Below, piece by piece: positions 11,908-31,400 of a stretch of 64,000 bases of DNA (its first letter is position 1; every line of letters starts with the position of its first letter). A program made the translations under genes and the position numbers. The notes beneath the pieces were generated by a model. The model searched no databases, had not been told where the DNA came from, and saw only the letters and a list, made by a program, of their open reading frames with translations. This DNA is from Lineus longissimus (Eukaryota; Nemertea; Pilidiophora; Heteronemertea; Lineidae): positions 19,980,437 through 20,044,436 of the forward strand of contig NC_088313.1 in assembly GCF_910592395.1 (NCBI RefSeq), in the 5' to 3' direction.

Positions 11908-13998
11908 ATGACGCAAAACTACTTACCAGGGACTGCTAGTCTGATAGAAGAAATAGACAGTAAGAATAACACATAAACAATGTGTTAGCCTTCGTTTTCC
12001 TTGTTCTTGTGTCACGGAATCGGACCGAAAATCAGAAAGAAACCTTTCGGCGACCAAGGTGCCAGGTTCACCTCGCATACTGTATATTCTAAAATACCTT
12101 GGTACCGTAAAGTCAACTTTTAAATGGAAAATGCATAAGCCTCGTTCTGAGAGTGGAGTGTTTTGGACACGCAACCAAAATGCTCTACCAAAGTTCCCTC
12201 GGGTTGCACTAAAATGTGGAACCATGCACACAGCTCACTTCAGAAGTTTGAGGCTCTCAAAACACTGCTTCAAACACAAATCAGCCAAGGAAGCATCAAC
12301 CACCCTAAGTTTTTTAATGAGCACTACACATATTTGCTGAGAAAAACGCTCCAAATAGCCCATTTGCGCGGATTTTAGCGTCACTTGAGCGAGCCGATCC
12401 GGACTTCCTATACGGGCTGCCGTAACATAATGTAAACAACGGCGCTACCGGCGCTCCGGGCAGGCGATGGATGGAATTTGCCAAATTCGCACATATTCAA
12501 GTTATTTCGTGGCCTATCTTTTTAAGTTTGAGGTATTTTAGAATAGAAATTGAACCCTCGGCTTCGGACCTTGGTTGAGTTACCAAGACACTCTCGGGTG
12601 GAGCTAAAATTTCGTCCAAACCCTCGCCTGTCGGCTCGGGTTTGGACTGTATTTTAGCTCCACCCTCGAGTGTCTTGGTAACTCAACCAAGGTCCTCCGC
12701 CTCGGGTTCAATTCCTTAATCATACATTAAGCAGTTGAGTGATGACATTCATGGATACTAAGACCGTGACAGAGTACCACATTGTCCATTGCTATAACAC
12801 GTGGCTAAACTTTAGAATCCCCGATCGGAAATGACGTAGTTCGATCGCATTCAACTATAAATCCATTGAACAGTGGTGCTTGGTTAGTGAACCGATGACC
12901 TTTTTTTGGGGTGTGATCGGGGATTCTAAACTCGTTCCTAACACGTTCATGTATTTTCTGAGGGTGCGTAGAATATATTGATAGCTACATTTGTTATCTT
13001 TTTTTTCTTCAGAAAAGCTACTGATTGTCTTGCGAGATGGGAGAACTCTCATAGGATGGCTGAGGAGTGTTGACCAATTTGGTAAGGGCTGCTTAGGTTA
13101 AAGCAACAAAAAAAACTGGTCGTCTGTGGCTGTTAAATCACCAGGATTAGCTACGACATGTAACAGTATTATTAATCACCCGAAGCAGACCGAGAACTCT
13201 CCATCTCATTTGACCAGAATGTCTCATCAGAAGAAGTCAATTTGCATTGACCAACAGCATTGGCTAAGTTGTGCTTTGGTCATAGCAGTACAACGGGACC
13301 TATGATGGACTCCCAGTTTCTCTCGCCCTACCTTTGGAAATTTAATGGCTTGTAAAATTAACTGCAACTATCAACTTGACCTTTTTTCTTTCAGCCAATC
13401 TTGTTCTGCAGGGAACCATAGAGCGCATCCATGTTGGAAAAAAGTATGGAGATATCCCACGGGGTATATTTGTGGTGCGTGGAGAAAATGTTGTTCTTCT
13501 TGGAGAGATAGTAAGTATTGACGTATGGCATGTAAACTGTAAAATCAATTCATATTAGTCTCAGACCTCTTGCTGCCGTTTTAATGTTGGCTCTGAAGCA
13601 CAGGTTGGTTATACTGATATATTGCACATTACATATTTAGGGAAATATACATATGGACATGGTGAATAAGAAAAAGGGGGTTGAAAGAAATAGGAAAATC
13701 GTGGATAAGTACAAAATGTAGGGTCCTTAACCAAAGGTAAAAAGATGTGACGTAAGGAAGATGGCTATTTGCACCTTGCTGCCAGGTACTGTTGTATAGT
13801 CCAAACCAAATTCATCTTTTCTAGGATCTGGATAAAGAGAAAGAGAAAACACAGCTTGATGAGGTGCCAATAGATGAAATTCTGGAACTGCAACGACAAG
13901 AACTACACACAAAACAGGAGGCTGAGGAACGGAAAAAAACAGCTATGTTGGACCGAGGACTGGTCTATCATGCTGAGGGTTTAGCAGACGATCTTTGA
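11908..13998 (+). CDS. LSM1: U6 snRNA-associated Sm-like protein LSm1
   Basis: Four exons: 11908-11959, 13013-13081, 13395-13510 and 13825-13998, giving 136 aa (human is 133). Exon 1 encodes [17 protein letters not shown], matching the human start. The Sm1 motif is [20 protein letters not shown] and the Sm2 motif is [17 protein letters not shown] charged C-terminal helix follows, ending in [15 protein letters not shown]. LSm1 defines the cytoplasmic LSm1-7 ring, which binds oligoadenylated mRNA 3' ends with Pat1 and promotes decapping in P-bodies. Intron 1 is long (1,053 bp) and carries a large foldback repeat. The gene shares its promoter with PRDX3 and runs in the same direction as DHX15, which starts 985 bp downstream. 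Confidence 0.96.
12547..12715. repeat. Foldback element: about 80-bp inverted repeat in LSM1 intron 1
   Basis: The left arm (about 12547-12626) and right arm (about 12634-12715) are near-perfect reverse complements, with only a few bases of loop. Shared blocks include GGACCTTGGTTGAGTTACC, GGTGGAGCTAAAAT and GTCCAAACCC. Transcribed as intron RNA it would form a very long hairpin. It resembles a foldback/MITE-type insertion. No coding content. Confidence 0.8.
12811..12930. repeat. 16-bp inverted repeat pair (possible MITE remnant)
   Basis: TTTAGAATCCCCGATC at 12811-12826 is exactly complementary to 12915-12930. The spacer of about 88 bp contains no gene. Its size suits a small terminal-inverted-repeat element or a cruciform. 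It lies just downstream of the longer foldback in the same LSM1 intron. Confidence 0.5.
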
Positions 13999-14982
13999 AA
14001 GGATATCACAAATGTTAATTGGATTCCTCAAATATACTTGAAATGTGCGAAAGTGTCTGAAAGATTGGAGATTCAATTGTTTGGTTGAATAACGAAATTG
14101 TTTTAGGGAAAGGTGTGAAAGCATTAGTCAGGGTGCAGGGGTAAAGATGATTCCCAGGAAATAATGACCGAACGATGTCTGGAATGACATTTAAGTCATA
14201 TACAGAGGTGGGTGCCAGCTGATTAGCTAATTTGATGACATCAGACAGGAAAGAATTGGCATCCAAGAAAGAACTGCTGTCAAGATTAGTTGCCGAAGTC
14301 AAATTACTGTGGCATCGAAACATGGCAGTCAACCTGGTATTGAATAAACATGTAAAGTCTTTATACATGTTTGTTTAACCAGAGCCTGTCACTTGCTTTT
14401 GACAATGTAGTTCATTTAGTCATCATTACCAATCATGTGTTAAAATGTGCGAAATGACTCTCAAGTCTCTTCTTGGTAAGACTGAGGTTTATGGTTGTCT
14501 TCATGTACACCATGTTACGATTACCATGGTCTGGAATTTTGTTTTGTATAATTTTGTATAAAATAAATCTGTATCTAATCATAGCAGTAGTTTATGTTTT
14601 TCATTTTTTCATTGTTTTTGACTCTATTCTGAACATTGACAGGGATCAAGGAGCGAGCTGCTGAAATAAGTAGCAAAGGATATGTTGAAGCTTGTGAATC
14701 TACCATGGGTTAGCAAGTACATCTAATACTTGGGAATTAATATCTCCTAAAACAAACAGAAGCCCATGGCTGCTGGGAACAACACCCCCCCCCTTCTTTA
14801 AAAGTGACAGAACCTGTGGAGGGGTATCCTTTTAAAACCTCAAGGACTGCCATTCGCCACACAACATTCGTATTTCCCGCGTTATATACTAATTGTGGCG
14901 CCACCTGTTATTTACTAGATGGAACTACGACATCCCTCGACGCGATGTGCACATCGAGTATGTAACAATTCGCGTTTTCAAC
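13999..14982 (+). other. LSM1 3' UTR and DHX15 5' flank
   Basis: An AATAAA at 14343-14348 is the likely LSM1 polyadenylation signal. A second A-rich candidate lies near 14560. The DHX15 promoter and 5' UTR must lie between there and 14982. A short C-run occurs near 14787. I see no other exon. Confidence 0.5.
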
Positions 14983-21783
<6,801 letters not shown>

Positions 21784-23070
21784 GGGAGGAACAAATACCT
21801 TGACATTTGGAGGGTTATGAGTACATTTTGACTAGGACCAGACCAACCAGATTGTGATAGGACATTAGCCAAGGCTCCTAACTACTCCAATAGTGCTAGT
21901 GGCATTGCCATTGGTAATGTTGGGACTATCTCGTCTCTAAGTCGGACTCAATGATTTAGGGACTTTGGCCAATAGATGGCCGCATTGACTGGTCAAATTA
22001 CTGTAAACTGGTAAATCAGTGACCTTAAACATGTAGGGAAACAGCATAAGCAAGTAGACCTAGGGATCATGTTGAGTTTGCCGTTCTTTATGGATTCATT
22101 TGATATATTTCCATGTAATACCGGTATCTTTGATCAGTGCAGTTTATAAATCTAAAGGTGGCCCGCTTTATATTGATGTCTATGTATCAAGTGCTACAGG
22201 ATATGGTGTTGGCCTCCATTTCAGTGCAGTAGTAGAAAACAATTTGGCCTATGTGCTCATAACAGGTTGGTCACTAATTCTTATGGGCTTAATCAAAGGA
22301 GATAATGCCAAGTTGGGGATAATTTATTGACTTGTTTTGGACACACGTGCACCCTGTAAATGATATACCAGATTTGTGCATTTAGAAAAGATTTCAAGAT
22401 GCTGACTTAGCTTACAAATTGCAAAGTAATAATGGAGTTTCTCAATGAATCATTAAATGGCCTTCATTTTGACTTGAAGTCTTTGAAAATGAGAAGTGTT
22501 TTCAGTGCATTGTTATAGTGATGTGCCTGTGAGTCTGTATGTAGATACATTGATGTGATGTACATATACTTCCTTTTTGATCTGTGTGCTAGATGAGTTC
22601 ATGTTTTTCCTTTGAATTATTGTCCCCTTAAGGGGAACAGAAGGTCACAATGAGAAGTTGTATTTTTGTATTGAGAAGCATGGTCTCCCATTTTGCATGT
22701 CTAACCTTGTAAGAACTAAATGCATAATGCTTTATTCATTCAGTGTTTGTGAAATGTTCATTGTACTAGTATGAACTGTGTCATTGTGTCCTAAAGATTA
22801 GGTTCCATTTGGGGAGTATATTCACCCTGGCTAATCATTATTCATATGTCAAACACAAATTTGTCGGGGTGACATTGAGATTGAAAAAAAGTAGCCCGAG
22901 CTATGCTGTGTTCATTGACATGCAATGCCATAAAGGTGTGGTGCTTCACAGGGCATTTAGTTCATAAGGGGTTAATTCTTGCACCTGGTATCTGAAGTAT
23001 ATTTCTGTATACGTCATGGAAAATATCTTTGTAACAGTGGAATAAAGTAGTACGGATGAGAAGTGGATTT
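21784..23070 (+). other. DHX15 3' UTR
   Basis: The long non-coding tail after the TGA at 21781-21783 ends near an AATAAA at 23041-23046. It contains a 12-bp perfect palindrome CCCCTTAAGGGG around 22624-22635. No other exon is evident. Confidence 0.65.
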
Positions 23071-23695
23071 GTCATTGTATTCTAGGGTCATATACAGATA
23101 TAGGAGGCAATGATAGTGGATGAAATCACTTTTGGGAGAGGATAGGGGTTTCTTTCTCATACTTGATGAGTTCTCATATTCATACTACATGACGTCTTCG
23201 ATGAACACAGGACTATAAGAATGAGTAAAATGAAATGATGTTTTCATAATATATCTGTATTATGTAAAATTACATTGTCGTTCATCTACAAAATATATAT
23301 GATTATGGATGGTATGCAATTATAAATGCAGTAAATATAAATCTAGGAGACAAAATTTACGTGATTATGCCATGCCAGTATGTGCCAACGTGACTTGATT
23401 GCGATCTGTGTTCAGGTCCACTTGGTTGTTAGCAGCTGGGCAGGGAAGTTCATGTAGTGAACACAATACCCCACCAGTGGAGAAAGTCGTCTCAGCATAA
23501 TGAGAAAGATCTGTCATCTATGCTATTATGAACATTATGTACAAGAAGTAATCCTGTGTTCCTTGGTGATTTCAAAGATTTGTCTCAAATTTTAGAGGGC
23601 CAGGATTGTTCCACCCTTGGATCTGCACCTATTACACAGTTACACACTTTGTCCATGAATCTTGCAATGCAAAGCATGCTCAAAACGAAGATCTG

Positions 23696-26600
23696 TTACT
23701 CGGGACTACACTTGAAAACTTTCATAAGGTCTTTTATTGGTGCACGACAAACTGGACACTTGCCACCACAGTTTTGTAATGTGTAGCCGCACTTCTGGCA
23801 CAAACATAAATGTCCACATGAATATATCACAGTGTCTGCAGTAGCCTCCAAACAGATGAGGCAGTGTGAGTCATCGACTGGGACTGAACGAACGTTGGGG
23901 GTTGCTGTAGCAGCTTGCTCTTGCTGGGCCTGGTTCATGGCAGCCGCCACCTCTTGTCTTATAGATCGCTGGATGTCACATTGGACGTTGAAGCTCAGTG
24001 TCATCATATTTTTCAGTTCCTCTAGCTGAGCTTTCAGGGCGTGCATCTCGCGAGACACGGCCAAGTTCGTCTGAAAAGTATATGATTGCATATTTATAGA
24101 ACTTGTTACTGCATTCAGTGTGGCCGAAAATGAGGTGTAAACCACCCATTTTCTTTCCCATCTCTACGGTGTGCTGAGAGACTTCATAATGATCCAAGCC
24201 CTCCTACACTCTATCCCTTAAAAACTGTCCCAAGTGGAAGTTGGTAACTTGTTTCCTACACTACTTATTTGCTGTTCTCAGTTACTAATTCTCCATCCTT
24301 GGACTGTTATAGTTGGGGTTGTGACATGATAAGATATTTCAATTTCATCCCTGCACTAAAGGATTACTGACTTGGGCCTTGCATTGAGAGTCCCATCACA
24401 GACTTCGCCTGTGCAAATAATTTGCCGACAAGAGTTTGTAATTGAGAGCATGGAATAGGGAAAAAGTAACCAACTTCAGGCTGGTCACTATCACACCCTT
24501 CGGTGATGTGAACTAAAAGCAGACTACTGTTTGACTGATAAGACCAAAGTGACTGTCATCAGGACCAGCCTCGTCCTGTTGCTGGCTGAAGGAAAGACGG
24601 TAAGGATGACGAAATGGACTGCCCAGGAGTCGATCGGGTCTCATGCCGATTCAGCTGCTCACAGTGAGGGTCCTTAGATACTTTAGGTAAAGTCCTTGTC
24701 TTTGTTTGGTAACTCACCTGTGCATAAGGAACCCGGTGGGCTGTTGCGCTCATGATGCTGCCACTATCAAAATCGGAGACGGAAGCTGCAGGTGCTGGGT
24801 CCGGAGGTGCAATGCCAAGCTCTGAGAAGTCATTTCTTGGGATGTATTGAGACTGCGGGATATTCTGAACAAATTCTTGTACCCTTCTACCATCATGCCC
24901 CGAGTGCTGTATATGTGACTAGAAAAATAAAGGGTTTCTCTATCATTTGAGAATATTCATTGCAGGAAGGGGATTGTGCTTTTGTCCGCGGAGCTCAATG
25001 GAAGGTCATCTGTGATTAAACTTTAGAACATCAGTTAGGAGGTATATAGTATCGTCAACATGGGTCTCCAAGAACGAAAGTCCTGTCCATGATGATGGTG
25101 ATCTTGTCCTATCACACTCTCCTGGAGTTAATGAAAATGACGATGACATTGGACTTGAAGACAAGATTAATGAATTCCGTGTACTGAACAGGGTTTCTCT
25201 ATCATTTGAGAATATTCATTACAGGAAGGGTATTGTGCTTTTGTCCGCGGAGCTCAATGGAAGGTCATCTGTGATTAAACCTTAGAACATCAGTTGGGAG
25301 GTATATAGTATCGTCAACATTGGCCTCCAAGAACGAAAGTCCTGTCCATGATGATGGTGATCTTGTCCTATCACACTCTCATGGAGTTAATGAAAATGAC
25401 GATGACATTAGACTTGAAGACAAGATTAATGAATTCCGTGAACTGAACAGTATCGTAAAATTAAAAAAATATGAAGCATAAGTTCAGGTTGTTTTCATAC
25501 CTGCATATGTAGTTCAAGGGAACCTCTGAACTCGCTCTCTAAAGAAGATGTGACGAGCTGTTGGTGGACGAGTTCGCTGATCTCGGAGATGATGTTCTCG
25601 CGTTGGGACTGCTCTATGGAATTCCATGAAAATCTCTGTCTTTCCTCTCTGCGCAGACAAAAGAAGAAAATGTAGTGATGAAACTGCATGATTTTAAATG
25701 ATCAGAAATTCTATAATATCTTAAGGACATGTCTTAGGTGACATTTCATGACCAGTGCTTTTGAAGACAAATAGACACTGTCAGTGTCATACATCGTCAT
25801 ATCGTCTTCGTCCTCATATGACTAAGAAGCAACGCATCAATATCACGTCATAAATGTCACTAAGTTGTGACTGACTCATCTTACAAGGACCCGATGTCTT
25901 ACCTCGACAGTTCGTCTCTGTTGGTTGGGACATGCCAAGCTGGTACTCTAGACAACCATGGCACACCCGGGCCAACATTTTGTACATTGTTTGTCGGAGG
26001 AACGATAGCTGGAGTTGGAGGTGCCACTGGCCTGCTTGGTGGTGTGGGAGCTGCCCTTGTATGTGACGCGACAGCCGCACTGCTTTGTGATGGTGCTCCA
26101 CTTGACTGCGAAGACGCCCTTGATCTTGTATTACGTTGTGCCAAAGCTGTTGGTGTGTCTCTCGCCACATCTCGTGGTGCTGGGGAACTGGTCCGTGGTG
26201 AACTTGGCCCAGAGGCTGCTGCCTGTGCCTGTGCCTGTACCTGCGGAGCAGCAGGAGGTGTCTGTGCGCTCACGCGCCTAAACTCGGAGACGCTCCCTCG
26301 GACGATTCGCTCCAGATCTCTCCTAAATGATTGTGATTGGAGCATACTACTGACGGGCCTTCTCTCAAAGAGACCACTGACCTCCACTACGATGGCATCA
26401 GGTCTATGCTCCTCCACATTCTGACTATTTGAAGGGACGTTGTTGCCACTTGCAGCCTTTTCTGAAGCCTGCACCCTCTTTGCCAAGAAATCATTCAGGA
26501 CTTCCTGTCGTTGGTGACCTGTGACGGGTTTTTCTCCCAGTTTCAACGATCTCATTTCGCCCATGCGCTCCCTGAAAGAGTGGTAAAGAGTCGGGATGTG

Positions 26601-27426
26601 GTAATTTGACCGAGGTGGAACTTACTGGGCGTCCTCCATCCCAACTCGTCTCATTTATAGATGACTAATGCGTCACTTCTGGGACAGTGACACAATGGAG
26701 GCGGAGATAATAGGCATATCGGTTGAGTACTAGTAATTATCGATGTATGTTGAAATCTCGTATCCCGAACATGATTATGATGCCCATTCATCACTACCGG
26801 ACAAACAAGGATGCTATAAATGTCAAAAATAATTGTCTTCACAACATTACATAGAATCGTCGCCAAAAGTCTGCTTGTGGGGCCAATATTCAGACTTCGG
26901 GAAAACAAATGAGGTGTTTCGCCCCCTATCTCCCACCTCAATGACCAAAAAGATAGCTACGGGCCTGATATGTAGGCAAGAGACAGTAAAGGCACAACCT
27001 AAGCATGGAGAAAGTGATAAATTACCGACTGCTGCAAGGATGGATTCGTTAGTACGCTTTGAAAGAAGCAAATACCAAGGCGGTATAAAGATAACGACAT
27101 GGCGCAACACTGACAAGTTTTTAACATTCGGTAGTCTCGACCCACTTGACACCGCCCTGACACATACCAACAATAGAATGTGTTTTAAAAACATGAACAA
27201 TATGAAAGGGAATTTCAGCATCATCAGTATGACATTGCCGCTGCGTTAACAGTCCTTACCTTTTATTCTTTTGCCACAACCAGTCCAGGTTGTCTTCGGC
27301 GGTGGCACCACGGGCTGCGCCTGACTGCTTCAACAAAGCTGCTATGGGGTGTACACCTGACATGGCCTCTTCTCCACTGCCTTCTCCTTGGTCGGAATCA
27401 AAATCTACTGGGTATCCTTCAGCCAT
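23696..27426 (-). CDS. Neuralized-like C3HC4 RING E3 ubiquitin ligase, family not named
   Basis: Five exons, in reading order: 27426-27260, 26571-25903, 25648-25501, 24918-24718 and 24070-23696. Phases agree, giving 519 aa. The N-terminus is acidic (MAEGYPVDFDSDQGEG). A basic block ERMGEMRSLKLGEKPVTGHQ follows, then RRPVSSMLQSQSFRRDLERI and a long Ala/Pro/Gln/Ser-rich low-complexity segment. Next come a helical region (REERQRFSWNSIEQ) and a coiled coil (MHALKAQLEELKNMM) ending in QRSIRQEVAAAMN. At the C-terminus is a RING with CLICLEATADTVIYSCGH, CLCQKC and CPVCRAPIKDLMKV. The RING spacing and DTVIYxCGH are those of Neuralized, but no NHR domain is present. The RRxVSxxLxSxxFR and QRSIRQEV blocks recall plant RING proteins. 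It presumably transfers ubiquitin; the substrate is unknown. Confidence 0.85.
24931..25448. repeat. 259-bp tandem duplication in the RING-gene intron
   Basis: Two adjacent copies, 24931-25189 and 25190-25448, differ at only a few bases. Both begin AGGGTTTCTCTATCATTTG. Together they make up nearly all of the intron between the third and fourth exons, so the intron was roughly doubled by a recent duplication. Confidence 0.85.
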
Positions 27427-28412
27427 TCTGGTTTTATACGAAGACTATCACAGCAGACGATCATGTAACTGCCGACCTGCATGACGTCACGGCCGGTCAC
27501 CACTATATTTAGTTCGTGAACGACTGGTTTATTAATGGGAAAAACTAGTGTCAGATTTCAGCCTAAGTAGGACTTGATTATATGCATGAATTAAGTAGAT
27601 TTTTCTTATTACAATCAATACTATGGACTGATCAATATCGATAAACTGGGCCAAACCACATTGTATTTGTTGACACTTCCTCTGTTACTAAGCTATTCCT
27701 GGGCATAGATCCAAGAAGTGACGTCAATGTATATGGTCAGTCATTTTCTATAAGTGGTACTAACTGGCCCGTCAGGTGTACCTAAGAGTGTACCTAAGGG
27801 TGTACCTAACCTTAAATAATCCCACAAAAATATTTACTAAAGCGCATGTACTTAAGACGTTTTTTGGCTCGGGGTTTGGCTTCGTTACTCTTGCATCTGG
27901 AATTCATCACAGAACATCTCATCCTCTCATGGCAGGTTTGATATTATTCCCTTTAAATGAACAGTGTTTTGAATTCATGAGATGTAAAAGCCCTGGTGAT
28001 CAAGATGAGAACACATCTTAGGTAGAAACGAAATCCATTGCGATTTTGGTTTCCAAGTTGGATATAACATAAAAGTTTTCACATGCTGTTGAAAATCAGA
28101 AGAACGTCACACCTATCCCTGACAATTCTAGATCAAATTTGCCTTTTACAAAGTCCTTCAACTCTGGGGATTAAACTATAAACCTATCAATTGTGAATGT
28201 GGCTAATTTTATCGGAGGAATATCATGAGTCACAACCTGGAGCGGTCGTCGGCCAGAGACCGATGACGCCCGTAGGCCCACTCGGCAGGGGCGGAAACAG
28301 TCTTATTGAGCACAACGGAAACACATGTGGGTGGGCGTGACAAAAGTTTACGAGCGGGAATTTCAATTTTCTTTTTGTCGTGGTCATTTTATGTCAATTT
28401 TAAGCCTTCAAG
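27427..28412. promoter_or_regulatory. Divergent intergenic region, RING gene / CCDC172
   Basis: The two genes are transcribed away from each other across 986 bp. A short tandem GTGTACCTAAG-like repeat lies around 27775-27810. No exon or structured RNA is recognised. Core promoters should lie near each end. Confidence 0.4.
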
Positions 28413-31400
28413 ATGGAAAATTCCCTCACTGAATTGTTCGAGCAGATTATACACTCAGAGCAGAAGGCACAGCAGCGGAAATCAATGCTAAATGAAGGTT
28501 AGTTACCAGGGTTTTGGCTACAGCACGGGTCAGTACATCCGTGGCTACACTCGACTCGGCGAGTCTGGCTGAGTACACTCTGGACGCAGTGGACCGGCCT
28601 CGTCCCTCACCATAAGGACATCCAATAAGCATGACGCAATGGACTGCCACGGAGGTCTGGTCTTGGTGAGTCGGTCTGCACGGGTGATGGACCGTTTCTG
28701 GTCATAAGACAAAGCTTCGGTGATGTGTAGGGCCTGCTCTGGTAGTGGTAGACTAGTTGCCCTAGAAAAGAATGCACGCCCCTCACCATGTTTTCAAGTA
28801 GGCCCCCCTAATAATCAAACGGTCATTGATGCTGTTGACCGTGACCAAATTCCAAAATCTCACGACACATTTGCTTTACAACCCAGCTTATGCCCGATTG
28901 ATATCGGTGTCCTTTTCAGCCAGAGCAGAAATCACTCTTTGTCAGGATGTGATACAAAAGACAAAGGAGGAACAAAGTCAGCTTCAGCATCAGCTGGCAC
29001 AGACGGTGAGTAGGCCTACCGTCCTCGATAGCAGCTGGGATAGGACATGTAGGAGATACGGTAAACATAAAGAATACGCTTGGTATGATCCATCACTGCA
29101 TGGCATTGGTCTGAGTTCTAAGGGTTTGTCAATGTCATGGAGCAGAATCTAAAAAACTGAGACATAATAACAGCCACTGATCAAGATCTGACATCACATT
29201 ATGAATGACTTTTCCTGGAGAGTTAAAAATTTGGCTTGGGAAAGAAGCTTTGATTAACTATTCACAGAACTTCACTGGGATTTAATGTCCTTCCGAAGAC
29301 CCATGTTCTTGTAGCATGGCCTTGGGATACTCAATCTTTACACGTGTAGTTCAGATAAAAATGCATCAGTGTACACCATTTGACGTCGAAGGTATCTTTA
29401 TTATCATGGGATTAAATATATATAAACTACAGCGCTCATTTTCCCACAAGGTGAATGATTTGAACGAAGATGTCACAAAGTTGAAATGGTTCACAGCCAA
29501 ACAGAAAGCTCTCAGAAGTCAAAAGCAGCAACTGATGACTAAAGATACAGAACTCGCGAAGCAGTTGGTAAGATTGATGCATTTCAGCTACATGTATATG
29601 GACTCAAAGAACAGTTGAAATGCACCTGTCTCTCTTAGAAGACACACAATGACTTTCAAGGCAGTAGGTCATGCTTTAGTCAACCCTGGGATAAAGGAAA
29701 TGCATGGTTTGATACAAATTGTGAGTGCTCCAGATACATCCCGATCATAATCCGGGATTGACACTCATTGCTTTACCTCTCTTCACAGAATGATGTTGAA
29801 TCCAAGATACAAGGCAGCGCAGACAAGTTCTGTGAAGACTCGACCAAGTTCAGTCATGGTTATGATTTCTGCAGCCAAGGTGTCCAAGACAGGGAACTTG
29901 AGGCAAAGAAAAAGCTGGAAGAGCTGAAGGCTGATGAACGGAACCTAAGAAATGGTTGGTAATAAAAGATTGCAATAGAGTTCATCTTGGGCATAAAGTG
30001 TTCCTTTGTTGACAGGATCTTTCCTTTAGCTCAGCTCCACTTCAATTAATGTGCATCATCCATATTCCTGTCAGAAGCTATTTCAATTCAGTATTAAGGT
30101 ATCTATTGTTTTGCAGAGCTGTCTCGTTTCAAAACCCACGAGAAGAATATTGAATTGTTAAAAGAGAAGAAGAAAGATATGGACAGGAAGACAGGGGAGC
30201 TGCAAAACATAGCTGAAGGTATGAGAACCTATATGAGCGACACTCAAGGTTTCATGTTTCATAGCCTTTAAGTGTCAGTCCACAGATAGAACATGCAAAA
30301 GGTGATAAGGTGGGGGTCAGCGGATTTGACTGAAACATTTACCATTGGTTCGTCTTAGGGCAGGATTATTGCTGGTGGAGTAATTTTTAGAAAAAAATAA
30401 TTAGGACAGGAATGCCTTGGGACGACGGTTTTCAGGAAAAAGTGCTCTGTTTCCCTGACCAAAAATACCAAACTTCCTTGGGAAAGAGGAAAAACGTATT
30501 TTGCGTCCGAATCCTGTCCTAATTATTTTTTAGGGGTGTATGATTGTGCAATCCTTTTCGTCAAGACAGTTTTACCAGTAGTTACCTTCTTGAAAAACTT
30601 GTCCAGAGTGATGGGACATATAATTTAACCAGTTCGTTGTGTCTGTTCTAGGCTTGGAGCAACAGGTGGATGACCAGAGACTTGTCACCGAGGATCTTCT
30701 TCTCCAGAAAGAGAAAGTGGCTGATCTTCCACACACCGATCCAGAATTTCTAAAGTAAGATCATTTGAATACCCATTGAATATCCATTGATTTCACTCCT
30801 CGGCAGTGGTTAAGAGATATGTCCAGAACTTAATATTTGTACCCAATTACTCTTCCGCTAGCCTGACCTCGTCACAATCACGGCGCTTTTTCAATATGGC
30901 GACCACTTGAACAACGAAAATCCCCGTCAATCATTAAAGCCTTGATGGCCTCGGCGGTTGGACGCTTGCACTGTGGATTGGATGGTCACGGGTTCGAACC
31001 CCGGCGAATCTATTTTTTCGTGTTTTTTAAAAAAAATTTCTTGTTATTATTCAATCATGTACGTTTATCAGGCGCGGATCCAAGCGGGTGCATTAGACGC
31101 ACGGCTCCTGATTGATATGTAAACTTTTTTTAATTGACCACTCATGAACTTTTGGAACAGACCTGTCCAGGAATTTTGATGAGAAATGCAGTGCACGCTC
31201 CCTCTTCTTCCAGTTCCTCGATTCGCCGGCCCTCTCATACCATCATCTTTTACCATTATGTATATTATCATGAAGAAAACTCCTTCACCCGAACTTTTCA
31301 AGCTGAAGTACACAATGGTTCCAGGTGTTCGAGCACTCCAGAGAATGGTTTGACGAGTTGGCGCTAAATTCATTATTAGTGATGAGCATTTAGTTTGTAA

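Noticed and set aside
14015-14368. 117-codon minus-strand ORF downstream of LSM1
   Set aside because: It overlaps the LSM1 3' UTR, has no recognisable domain and lacks splice partners. Probably chance.
25867-26424. 185-codon plus-strand ORF rich in Ala, Cys and Gly
   Set aside because: It is the antisense shadow of the low-complexity exon of the RING gene, whose minus-strand frame has correct splice phases and a conserved context.
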